NCBI RefSeq assembly: GCF_036785885.1
Contig: NC_092322.1
Span: 13,538,466 to 13,602,465, forward strand
Reading direction: 5' to 3'
Length of the DNA: 64,000 nucleotides
From: Coffea arabica
Lineage: Eukaryota > Streptophyta > Magnoliopsida > Gentianales > Rubiaceae
Below the pieces are notes generated by a model. That model was not told the origin of the DNA. It saw only the letters and a program-made list of their open reading frames with translations, and did not search any database. Shown one piece after another: positions 24,172 to 35,106 of the stretch. Within the stretch, counting starts at the first letter, position 1, and the number at the start of each line of letters is the position of its first letter. A program made the translations under genes and the position numbers.

Positions 24172-25165
24172 GCAATAAATTTTGGTATTTGTAGAGCCCC
24201 TTAACCATATCATGGCTCGGGACAAAATAAATGTAAGAAAATATAGGTGCTATAAAGTACTGGCCATATTGAATACTCTCATTTGCAGTGAGATCATAAG
24301 CATCCAAACGCTGGCAAGATGATTGCAATCAATCACGTATAATCTCAATTCATTGATGTAGTGACTTCACATTTTGGACCTCTTTCTTTAAACGATAGCT
24401 AAACTTTGTGTTGTTTGTTGATAGTAACAACACCTTGTGCTATAACATTTTCTGTTTGTATGGGGTTAGTTAATTGGTAAGAGCTCTACACTTTGTGAGA
24501 AAGATATTTTTTGCTATTTTGGAGCTACTAAACTTTGGCTTTTTAGGCCTTGCTATTAAATATTGCCGCCTTCTATCATCAGAATTTAACTTTTCAATTA
24601 GTACATAAAATTTAATATTGAACATCTTCTTGTTATTGGTTAATTAAAAGAGACTCCTTGAAACTACTTCATTCTTTGGAAGGTTCATTCAAAAATTAAG
24701 ACTTTCATGGTCCAAATTCTTACTTGACATAAGATCTAACAAAAAGGAAATCTAAAGTCTAATTAGATGACAATATCCTGAGTTTGGTGGCATTTTCATC
24801 CATCCAAATAGACATGATTTTAACCATTTTTGGAGAGAAAATCATATTATGATTTAAGGTTTTAGATGTTTGTATGACTCTAAAGGACCTAAATAGTTAT
24901 ATACCCGACTACAAATCACTTGAAATTTTTTGTTATATGACCATGTCTATTTAGTATTTTCCAGTTTGCTTTTACCAAGAGAACCTAGCTTTCGGTCTAC
25001 AATAGTCAATGCGCCTCCCCGAGATGTTACAGCAACATTTGGTCTTTTCTTGCCAAAAACATTAATTGACCTGCCGTTTAGTCACAAAAATTAAAGACAT
25101 TTAAACATTTCGCTTACACGTTCTTTCATCTTCTGTCTATCCTCGGGTTCTATAGTAAAATTATA

Positions 25166-25532
25166 CTACCTCCATCCCATTTTGATAATTTTATTTTTCT
25201 TTTTCATCCGTCCGAAATATAGCTCACTTTCCAATTAAATAACATAGTTAAATTTTAACTTCTTTAAAATGCCCTTATATAATATATTTTGCTATCACTG
25301 AATAAACCTACCTTATTCATTAATTACTTTGATTCATGTTTTAAATGGTGCAACTTTCTATTAATATTACTATTGTTATTAATATAACGGTATAATGGTT
25401 AGTTATACTGATAATATTCATATAAGGGTATTTTAGAAAAATAATAGGTTGATTTACTCTTTCAATAAAGTTAAATAATTTTTCTTAAATTGTGTGAAAA
25501 AAATCAAGACTTTCAAAGTGGAACGGAGAGAG
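25166..25532. mobile_element. Stowaway-type MITE
   Basis: The ends CTACCTCCATCCCATTTTGA and, inverted, CTCTCTCCGTTCCACTTTGA are flanked by TA on both sides (25164-25165 and 25533-25534). This is the classic Tc1/mariner-derived Stowaway pattern. It is absent from the paralogous position in duplication copy B, so it inserted after that duplication or was lost from B. Confidence 0.85.
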
Positions 25533-25598
25533 TAATAGAAATTTCTATACATATCGTAATCATATGTTTTACTCTCCAACTCTTTATTATAGGTATTA

Positions 25599-25740
25599 CT
25601 CTCTCTATCCTACTTTGATAGTTTTGATTTCTTTTCCCACACAATTTAAGAAAAATTAGTTAACTTTATTGAAAGAGTAAATCAAGCCTGTTCTTTTCTT
25701 AAAATACCCTTACATTGATATTAGGAGTACGATTAATCAC
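25599..25740. mobile_element. Stowaway MITE fragment, opposite orientation
   Basis: It begins TA|CTCTCTCTATCCTACTTTGA and matches the reverse complement of the right half of 25166-25532 for about 130 bp ('cacacaatttaagaaaaatt', 'gaaagagtaaatcaa'). Its other end is missing. Confidence 0.75.
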
Positions 25741-26179
25741 TTATTTTCATTTTCCTTTACCTCGCTTTCCTATATAACTTCCTTTCTATTCAAACAGAGC
25801 CTATAAATTTTGAATGTTTTTTTGTTAGGAAATTTATGGAACCCACCATATAAAATCTTCCCATAATTGCTCATTTTCCTATAAATCTTTTCCTGCTGAA
25901 ATTCATAGGAAAGTGAGTCAAGGGAAAGTTTCAAATAATTAGATTTTTTTTACAACCATTTTCTTTCTAAACTGTTTCCTCCATTCTAAACTTCTACATC
26001 AATTAGAATAATTTAGAATGTACAATTCAAGCAGGTGGCTTGTAGTTAAACATTTTATTCTTATTTTAACAATTAATGAATTAGTAATTTATTGAATTTA
26101 TTTGACATTAGTAGTTTTTTCTTTTATATTTTATGCTCTTTTTTAATTTTTGTATATTTTTTAAATAACTTATACACAT

Positions 26180-26182
<3 letters not shown>

Positions 26183-26237
<55 letters not shown>
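26183..26237. repeat. (CA)n(TA)n compound microsatellite
   Basis: About 17 CA units are followed directly by about 10 TA units. Confidence 0.97.
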
Positions 26238-27323
26238 AACTTTTTGTTAAAGAATGTGATTAATTTTCAAGTAAACAACTTTTCCAGTATGCAAAATGTT
26301 TTAATTATTACATGTTTTTAGTATATTCAATACCAAAAATGAAGAGGTTCAGTATTGAATATTTTCTATTAATGAACGCACTAACCAATTTTTTTGTGAT
26401 TTTCGGCTAAATAAACACAATAATTTATATTTTCTTGTATAATTTTCTAGTTAACCAAACATATGTGGAAAAGTTAGTTTCTTTTTCTTTACCTTATTTC
26501 ACTTCCCTTTTCTCATGACACACTTTCTTGCACAACTATCTTGTCAAACAAACAAACAAACAAACGGAGCCTTAGCGTCGTTACCGAGCAGCCAAGATTG
26601 AAATTAATAACACATCAGTAAGTTGGGTTTTGAGATCAGTTCAATGGGTATAGAAATTTAATTCTCCAAAAATTTTAAATTCTTTTTTGGTCAATGAGCA
26701 TGTAAATTAGCTTTTTAATGTTAGCCTCCATTTTTTTCAAGCTATAAGTGTTTCATGATTCAGTTGAATTATTCTATGTATACTGAATTTTAATGGGAAA
26801 ATAACCGCATATTTTTCAGCGAATCACGTGTCTTTTCGTCTTATCGGTAAGGTAACTAGGCATAATCGTTAACTTCGTCACTAAACTAAGCATATTTCAA
26901 TCATGTGGCCTCAAATTGGGCCACATCAGTTGTCACACTAGTGAACATCATTCTGAAATAAATTCTTAAAACTTTCTAAAATATATCCGTTTGGGTCAGT
27001 GGTAGTTCATCCCCTCTAGGTTGTCCTTAGGTATCTTTAGGTCCCTTTTTCCCCTAGTATAGAGTAGTGTATGTTTATCGTATCTGACAAAAAAAAAAAA
27101 AATCATTTTTACAATGATTTACTATAGCCAAAGATAGGTAATGCTCCAACTTCATTTTGGCACAGATGCCATTGCTTTCAAAAAAAAAATATTTATATAT
27201 TTTTTATCTTTGGGTACTTATTAAGGTATTAATATTTAGTAATTATAAAACTAATTCGGCAAAGCATCTAATTTTGGGGTGAAATAAATATAAATATTTA
27301 TTTACATATTAAGTTAAATATAA

Positions 27324-27799
27324 GGGCAAAATATACTTTATCCCCCTGTGATATAGCTATTTTTCACATAACACTCCTATAGTTTTAAAAACTATATATA
27401 ACCTTCTCATAATATAGATTAAAATACCCTTATTTAAAAACTAAAATGGTTGAAGTGATCAAAATATATAAATATAACAAGCATGACACTCTAATTCCTA
27501 CGATTTGATGCTTTACCATATAATCCCCTTATGGTTTAGTGCTTTACCATATAACCCCCTTATGATTTTCTAAAAATAAAAAAAAATATATATATATATA
27601 TACATAATCCCCCTCTGTGGTTAATAAATAATTTTTAACTTTACATTTTTGATATTTTAGTTGATTCCGTTATGGATTCAAATTCCGTTACTTTGACACT
27701 TTAATCCAAATCATGAGGGGATAATGTATAGCTTTTAAAACCATGAAAGGGTTATATAAAAAAACACTAAATCACAGGAGGACAAAGTGTAATTTGCCC
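27324..27799. mobile_element. Mutator-like MITE, 472-bp family, diverged copy
   Basis: The termini are GGGCAAAATATAC and AATTTGCCC, with a perfect 9-bp target duplication TAAATATAA at 27315-27323 and 27800-27808. The interior shows the family's repeated 'ataaccccctta' units in inverted arrangement. It is more diverged than the copies at 31.6 and 32.8 kb, so it is probably the oldest of the four. It lies between the two segmental-duplication copies. Confidence 0.92.
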
Positions 27800-28098
27800 T
27801 AAATATAATGAGTACCAGCTAAAAAATTTTTCTTTTTGTTTTACCTACTTTGATATAATTTAATCATTTGAGTATTTTTTTTTTTTAGCTTTGTTTCTCG
27901 TGTCTATTTTATCTCTTGCACTTTTTGGCTGATTTCTCATGCATTGCTCCATATAAGTAAAGCTTCACAAGCATTAAGTCATTGACTAGTACCTTATCCA
28001 TTACCTCAACACCAAAGAAGTAACGACAAGAGAAGTAGTTTGGCTTTAACATGCCAAACGTAAACTAAATCCAAGACAAATATTACAAGGAAAATCAA

Positions 28099-29859
28099 TC
28101 ACATTTGTTTAAGAACTTTGATTCCCTTCCAACGTGACTCCATGTAGTAAGAGTCACCAATCTGTGAATACACTCCACACTTGAAATGATGTGAATTTCC
28201 ACCTCTACCAGCTGCTTCAAATGTGGAAACCCCATCAATGTAAACCTTCAATTTGCTAGCAGCCACATCATGGATTACATTAACTCGGAACCACCTATCA
28301 TACACGTTGGGTACAAGTACATTTGCTCTATAGTATGTGAGGGATCCGTTGTAGACTCTAAGCATTAAAGTTGAGGCATGAGGTGGGCTTGCTCCAAACA
28401 CTTGCATAATGCACACACCAGAAGTTCCATTTGGAACAAATCCATATCCTTCAAATTGCCAAACTCCCGAAGAGTAATTATAGCCCTAAGAAATAAGAAT
28501 CAAGTATTGAGTAAGCCCAAAATTTGTTGTCTCAATTAAGTGTGCTAGTTGATAGGAGAAATGGTTAAAAGACAATACTCCACTTTTATTTGTCTTTTAA
28601 CACTTGGCAGTGGCAAGCCTTAGTATAATACAGTTATTCTTTGTTTTTCCCTTCTTCAATAGAAGTGTTTAGTGAGCTAATTGAACCCAAGAGCCAGTCC
28701 TTCTGGGCAGACTAACACTTGTAAATTGCATAGATTTGTAATAAATTCTGAATTACATGGCAAACAACAGGAGAAACCCAGCAATGAATTTGATAGGGAT
28801 ACAAAAGAGGGTGTAAAATAATTATAAGTGCAATCATAAGCATTTTCTCAGTTGCTCTAGATTTTGCAAAATTCGGTTGCTCTAAATTTTGCAAAATCTG
28901 ATTAAGTATAAAAAGTAATAGTAGAGAATAATGAGAATCAGCCAAAGTTACTTTTGGTAAATTGTTGAATTTACTTTTTTCTATTATTAAAAATATATAA
29001 TTTAAATACCGAAGCAAATGAGGGTATAAGAAATTGATTATTCAAAATTAAAATCTTTAATCAGCTAAATAATTAGCCAATAACAAGTCCATAATACCCA
29101 GATTGTGAAAGCGAGCCATCTTATGAAGATTTTGAATAACAATTATTTTCACATTTTCATTCTATTTTAAATATTGGTATTGAACAAGGAAATAAGTACT
29201 TAAAAAAATGGAAACAGAAGAAAGAGACAAGAGAAGAAAGAACCAGTATAATTTTTCTTAAGTATCAGAGATAGTCCTTTATCACATAGAATTCTTGCTT
29301 CCTCACGAACAACAGTAGAAGATTATAATCACCACATGCTATACCATAGAAGAAGATACATAAAATTGTGGCTGAAAAAAAATGAAGAGAAAATTCTTTA
29401 ATCATGAACAAAGTTAAGATAGAAAAGGAGCATCTGTAAACTTTCATAAGAATCATTACTACATTAAAACAGCAAAAATAAATATGCAAAGCACTAAGAA
29501 TCAAAACCTGAAGTAGTGAATGAGAAATTAAATATAACCCAAAAAAAAAAAGAATATGAGGAATTTACGTTGATCATAATTTCCGTACGTGGCATCGTGG
29601 GACTATTCCGAGACAAAGGGTTATCTGTGGAGTAAACCCAAAGTTTATGGACTCCATCTACGAAGCTGTATCTTTGGTCTACAGGGAGGTCAAATGGTTT
29701 CTGAATGTGATAGAAGGATGTATTAAATGGGAGTTCAACAAATCCGTCAGTTGGATCAATTGAGCATGCTGTGGCAAGTTGAGAAGTACATAATAAAAAG
29801 GGCAGGAAGAAATGAAAGATTAAATGGTAAGAAATAGCCATCTCTGTCAATTGCTTCAT
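28099..29859 (-). CDS. Citrate-binding-protein-like gene 4, subfamily B
   Basis: Exon 1 is 29569-29859 from MKQLTEMAIS, or from 29841 if the second Met is used, with donor AAC|GTAAAT. Exon 2 is 28099-28485 with acceptor CTTAG. Phase 0 gives 225 or 219 residues. It has a signal peptide, DPTDGFVELPF, sequon NTS, PRTEIMIN, GYNYSSG, IMQVFG, a second sequon NGS, GRGGNSHHFKCGVYSQ and the ending KGIKVLKQM. A TATAAATA sits at 29881-29874 (minus strand). Transcription starting about 30 nt downstream would begin near or past the first Met codon, which favours the second Met (29841) as start. It is a tandem duplicate of gene 3, roughly 87% identical in exon 2 by eye. Product predicted secreted, with family-level ligand (organic acid or glycan) only. 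Confidence 0.88.
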
Positions 29860-31305
29860 GCAAGAAATTTTGATATTTATAGAGCCTTAACCACATCATG
29901 ATTCCGGACAATATACATGTAAGAAAAGATAGATGTAAAGTGGCCGTATACAATACTCTTAGTGTGTGATGAAATCTCAAGCTTTCAAAATCATGCAAAT
30001 GATCTCAATTCATTGATATAATGACTTTACATTTTGGACCTCTTTCTTGAGAATGATAGCCACACTTTTGTGTTGTTTATTGAAAGTAATAACAGCTTGT
30101 GCCATGATCTCTTCCGTTTGTATGGGGTTAGTTAATTGGTAAGAGCTCTACACATGATGAGAGATATATTTTTACGATTTTGGCACTATTAAACATTGGC
30201 TATTTAGTCCTTGCTTTTAAATATTGCCGCCCTCCATCATTAGGATTTAGCTTTTTAATTAGTCTATAAAATTTAATTTCGAATATTTTTCCTATTATTG
30301 GTGAATTATATCGAGTCTCCTTGAAACTATTTCATTCTTTGAAAGGTTCAATCTACAATTTAAGACTTTCTTAGAACAAACTTCTCACTTGCCATGAGAT
30401 CTAATAATAAAAAAAAAAAATCTAAACTCTGTTTAGATGACATTATCTTGAGTTTAGTTGCATTTTCATCGCTTCAATTAGACATAATTTCAACTTTTTT
30501 TGGAGGGAAAATAATTTTTTTAGTTTAAAATTTTAGATGTTTGTGTGGCTTTAAAGGATGCAAGTAGTTATTATACCCAAGTATTAATTACTTGAAATTT
30601 TTTGTTTACGAGACTATGTCTATTTCAATATTTTTATTTTTTCTTTACGAGACTTTGCCAGTTTGGTCTACAATGGTCAATGTGCCTCCCCAAAATGTTA
30701 CAGCAGTATTTGGTCTTTTCTTGACAAAAGCATTACTTGACTTGCCTTTTAGTGACAAAAATTAAAGACATTTATACACTTTCTTCTCATCTTCTATCTT
30801 TCCTCGGGCTCTTTAGACATATTAGAATAGAAAACTTATCTAACAATCCACAAAAAAAAAAAAATAATAAAAAAAATTGAAGAGTATTTTGCCTTTCTCT
30901 TAAACTGTTTATTATAGGTATATTTGTCAACAGTAGTATCGAAAGGCCAAAAAAAAAAAAAAAAAAAAAAAAGTAGTATCGAAAGGCCAAAAATTTATCT
31001 GCCATTTGGAGGCAATTTCTCTCCAACGATCAATCCCAATTTCGGATGATCCCAAGAAACCAAAGAAGATTCATCAGATTGGGAAAAAAATTTAGTGCCA
31101 TCATCGAACAGCTAATATTCAAATTAATAACATATCAGTAAGTTGGTTTTTGAGATTCAGTTCAGCGGGTATAGAAATTTAATTCTCAAAATTTTCAAAA
31201 ATATTGATTTGGTAAATGAGCATGTAAATTAACTTTTTTTTTGGTAAATGAAATTTATTATATTGCTCTCCAATTTTTGTGACGTGCTTATTTGTCCTTT
31301 TTTTT

Positions 31306-32257
31306 GGGTAAATTTCACTTTACCCCCCTGTGGTTTAGTAATTTTTTACATAACCCCCTTATGGTTTCAAAAACTATATATAACCTCCTCATGGTTTGGA
31401 TTAAAGTGTCAAAATGACGGAAATGATTATTCGCAATGAAGTCACCTAAAATGTCAAAAATACCCTTATGTAAAGTTGAAAATTATTTATTAACTAAAGA
31501 GGGTTATGTGTATATTTTGAAAACCATAAGGAGGTTATATGGTAAAGTATTAAACCATAAAAAGGTTATATGGTAAAATATAGGGTAAACTCCACTTTAC
31601 CCCCCTGTAGTTTACCCTTTTTTTACATAACCCCCCTATGGTTTCAAAAGCTATACATAACCCCCTCATGGTTTGGATTAAAGTGTCAAAGTAACGGAAA
31701 TAGTCACTCGTAACGGAACTTCTAAAAATGTCGAAATTACCCTTATAAATACATGATACATTAACCCCCTATGATTTTTATATTTTACCATATAACCCCT
31801 TATGGTTTAATATTTTACCATATAACCCCCTTATGATTTTCAAAATATACACATAACCCCCCTTGGTTAATACATAAATTTCAACCTTACATAAGGGTAT
31901 TTTTGACATTTTAGGTGATGCCGTTACGAGTGACTATTTCCGTTATTTTGACACTTTAATCCAAATCATAAGGGGATTATATATAGCTTTTGAGACCATA
32001 GGAGGGTTATGTGAAAAAACGCTAAACCATAGGGGGGTAAAGTGGAATTTGCCCTAAAATATAAAAATCATACGGGATTAGTGTGTCATGTATTTATAAG
32101 GGTATTTTCGACATTTTTAGAAATTCCATTACGAATGACTATTTCCGTCACTTTGACATTTTAATCCAAATCATGAGGAGGTTATGTATAGCTTTTGAAA
32201 CTAGAGGGGGTCATGTAAAAAAATGCTAAATCACAGGGGGTAAATTGCAATTTGCCC
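31306..32257. mobile_element. Mutator-like MITE, 472-bp family, outer copy split by a nested one
   Basis: The termini are GGGTAAATTTCACTTTACC and, inverted, GGGCAAATTGCAATTTACC. The flanks are CT8 and T9 (8 of 9 match). Removing the nested element and one target repeat (481 bp) leaves 471 bp, the family's length. It lies inside segmental-duplication copy B, and copy A lacks it. Confidence 0.9.
31583..32054. mobile_element. Mutator-like MITE, 472-bp family, nested copy
   Basis: The ends are GGGTAAACTCCACTTTACC and AATTTGCCC. A perfect 9-bp duplication TAAAATATA is present at 31574-31582 and 32055-32063, lying within the outer copy. It is very similar to 32752-33224, indicating recent activity of the same subfamily. 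Confidence 0.95.
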
Positions 32258-32751
32258 TTTTTTTTTTTTCAATCTATAACTGCTTCATCATTCAGTTGAA
32301 TTGTTTTTTGTATACTGAATTTTAATGGGACAATAAGGGCATACTTTTTATAGAATCTCGTATCCTTTCGTCTTATAGGTAACTAATCATATTCGTTAGC
32401 TCGCCATTTAAAAATTTTGGGTATTTCACTGGGGACGACCACTCTACATCTAAGCTTCCAATGTTCCTCAATCCGTCAAAGGGCTACTTCAACAAGATTG
32501 AGTGCTGAACTGTATTCAAGTTGGCCTGAAATGGGAAAAGAGAAGTGTGTATGCCACGTCCCTTGTAGTTATTTTGTATTTCTTTTCTTTTTTGGATAAT
32601 TAAAAATTTGGATAATTTCGCTTTAATCACCATCACGAGTCAGGTTAGGCCTTGAAATTATATATAGGTCACTTAAAGGGTATTTACAAATGATTTACTA
32701 ATACAATTCTCACATCGATAACACGATTTTAGTATATGATTTTTTTTATTA

Positions 32752-33224
32752 GGGCAAACTCCACTTTACCCCCCTGTAGTTTAGCGTTTTTTCACATAAC
32801 CCCCCTATGGTTTCAAAAGCTATACATAACCCCCTCATGGTTTGGATTAAAGTGTCAAAGTAACGGAAATAGTCACTCGTAACGGAACTTCTAAAAATGT
32901 CGAAATTACCCTTATAAATACATGACACATTAACCCCCTATGATTTTTATATTTTACAATATAACCCCCTTATGGTTTACTACTTTATCATATAACCCCC
33001 TTATGATTTTCAAAATATACACATAACCCCCCTTGGTTAATACATAAATTTCAACCTTACATAAGGGTATTTTTGACATTTTAGGTGACGCCGTTACGAG
33101 TGACTATTTCGGTTACTTTGACACTTTAATCCAAACCATAAGGGGGTTATGTATAGCTTTTGAAACCATAGGGGGGTTATGTGAAAAAACGCTAAACCAC
33201 ATGGGGGTAAAGTGGAGTTTGCCC
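32752..33224. mobile_element. Mutator-like MITE, 472-bp family, young copy
   Basis: The ends are GGGCAAACTCCACTTTACC and GGAGTTTGCCC. A perfect 9-bp duplication TTTTTATTA is at 32743-32751 and 33225-33233. Inverted arms extend about 150 bp to 'gtcactcgtaacgg' / 'ccgttacgagtgac'. There is no coding capacity, so it must be moved by an autonomous MULE elsewhere. Confidence 0.95.
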
Positions 33225-33383
33225 TTTTTATTATGAAGAAATGGTCTGTTTTCAACATTGACAGCATCCATGTCAAACTTTTTATTACTTATAACAGATA
33301 ACTTTTATTCCACGAAAAGAAAATAGGCATTAACATTCCACACTTAAACCAAAGCCCAACATATAGATCATAAAAGAAACAAA

Positions 33384-34408
33384 TTACATTTTTTTTAGGA
33401 TTTTGATTCCTTTCCACCTAGATTCCATGTAGTAAGAAGCATCAGGTTGTGAATACACTCCACACTTGAAATAATGAAATTTTCCACCTCTTCCAGGTGC
33501 TTCAATCACTTGAACCCCATCAATGTAAACCGTCACTTTGCTGGCATCTGCATCATGAATTACATTGAGACGAAACCACCTATCATAGATGTTTGAAACT
33601 AGGACAGGAGCTCTATAGTATGAAAGGGTTCCATTGAAAAGTCTGAGCATTAGAGTTGTGGCATGAGGGCTTGCTCCAAAGACTTGCATGATGCAGACAC
33701 CAGAAGTACCATTGGGAACAAATCCATATCCTTCAAATTGCCATATCCCCGAAGAGTAATTATAACCCTGAGAAGCAAATCAGCACAAAAATTAACATGT
33801 CACATGTTGTATTTCACATGTAGCAAAAGGATTTTTCCCGTCCATACATGCAATTCAATTTGTACTTAAATATATATTTTCTTGATCTAATTTCATACGT
33901 ATTTATAAAACTTGGTACACTTGTTTCTAAGTATCATGTGTTACTCCATAGACTATGCTACGAAAAAATGTGCTAAAATTCAAAACAAAAAAGGGCAATT
34001 ATGAAATAGTTACTCTAACACTAATAATATTGTTTTGCTAATTGATCTATATCTGTTAACTTAAGATATGGGAACAGAAGTGTAAAAACTGGAAAAGAAT
34101 TGGAAGAGATAAAGGGATTAATAGTGATTTACTTGGATTATAATTTCTGTACGAGAATTTGTAGGACTATTCTTAGCTAAAGGCTTGTCAGTGGAGTAGA
34201 CCCAGAGTTTGTGAATTCCATCAATGAAGCTGTGTCGTTGGTCTACAGGGATATCATATGGCTTCTGGATGTGATAAAAGGATGTATTAAATGGGAGTTC
34301 AACAAATCCATCTGTTGGATCAGTCGGTCCTCCAATAGCAAGCTGAATACTTGCTAGAACAACGACTAAGAGGGAACAGATGATATTGTGGTAAAAGCTG
34401 CTACCCAT
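33384..34408 (-). CDS. Citrate-binding-protein-like gene 5, subfamily B
   Basis: Exons: 34133-34408 (92 codons, donor CAA|GTAAAT) and 33384-33767 (acceptor CAG), phase 0, 219 residues. It has a signal peptide (MGSSFYHNIICSLLVV...), DPTDGFVELPF, NTS sequon, SRTEIIIQ, GYNYSSG, MQVFG, GRGGKFHYFKCGVYSQ and ending KGIKILKKM. The intron is only about 365 bp, compared with about 1.1 kb in genes 3 and 4. TTATAAGT near 34446 may be the TATA element. The solitary exon 1 of gene 6 lies 408 bp upstream on the same strand in the same splice phase, so exon 2 here could in principle serve both first exons. Confidence 0.88.
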
Positions 34409-34815
34409 CTCTCGACCTTAAGACCAAGAAAATTTTTGTGGTACTTATAACAACGTATTGAAAGTAACAATGAGAGAAGAAAAGTTGGTGCTGCATCGGC
34501 AATTGTAAAGGCGATTACATGACAGTGTTATCTGTGATTTAGATTGGGTCGCGTTTAAATTGTCAAATTCATTTTTTGAAATTCTTTTTAATTGTGCGGT
34601 CTCGATCTATGCAGCATCAGCATGGCCGAACTAATGAATATGAAATTCCATTTTGAAAACGTACCAAAAACAACAAAGTAAAAGTTAGTTCTTTGACCAT
34701 TGAATTATTACAACGTTGCTTTTTTTTTTTCTTTATTCTTGTGAAATGGTACATATGTAATAGCACAAAGCCGGTACATAATAAGTTATGTACGTAATCT
34801 GCAAATAATACTTGC

Positions 34816-35106
34816 ATGTATAAGAATTTCAGTACGAGCATGTGTTTTGCTTGTAGGAGTATGAGGTTTATCAGTATTATAAATCCACAACCTATGAACT
34901 CCAACAATGAAGGAATAACGTTGATCTTCCGGGACATCGTAAGGCCTTTGAATGACGAAGTTTGATTGATTTAGAGGCAGAGGATCGAAGCCTTCAGTCG
35001 GATCAAACCCCTTCTCACCCTCTGCTTTGTGATCTAATGCTATCTTGATGAAAAGGGTGATAAAAATGGTTAAGAAGAAGGAATTTGCCATGGCTTGCTG
35101 GGCCAT
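34816..35106 (-). pseudogene. Citrate-binding-protein-like gene 6, subfamily A, exon 1 only
   Basis: This open exon of 97 codons (MAQQAMANSFF...) has a signal peptide, DPTEGFDPLPLNQSNF, RPYDVPEDQRYSF, SKTHARTEILIH, and the NQS sequon. The splice donor is CAT|GCAAGT, a GC-type donor or a mutated GTAAGT. No matching exon 2 lies before gene 5's exon 1 (34408). It is either a relic or an alternative first exon spliced to the gene 5 second exon (33384-33767), phase 0 in both cases. TATATA occurs at about 35130. One substitution, VGVHR for the usual DGVHK, alters an otherwise conserved motif. I favour a relic. Confidence 0.8.

Larger units (their letters stand above)
22233..26890. repeat. Tandem segmental duplication, copy A (contains citrate-binding-like gene 3)
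   Basis: Homologous in the same orientation to 27962-32405 across gene 3's downstream flank, both exons, the intron, promoter and upstream DNA. Examples are 24365-24490 against 30025-30150 ('ggggttagttaattggtaag') and 26590-26665 against 31110-31190. Copy A alone carries about 1.4 kb of extra DNA (about 25150-26570) with Stowaway elements and a CA repeat. Confidence 0.88.
27962..32405. repeat. Tandem segmental duplication, copy B (contains citrate-binding-like gene 4)
   Basis: Partner of 22233-26890. A MITE (31306-32257, itself interrupted by another) was added to this copy only. The matching point in copy A is the short T run near 26732 ('catttttttcaagctataa'). Confidence 0.88.

Noticed and set aside
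26996-27105. Possible retroposon ending in an A13 tract ('ggtcagtggtagttcatcc...')
   Set aside because: An A-box-like motif and A tail are present but no B box or target duplication could be read.
32417-32599. Open frame of 60 residues at the end of duplication copy B
   Set aside because: No homology and no counterpart in copy A; a chance frame is more likely.
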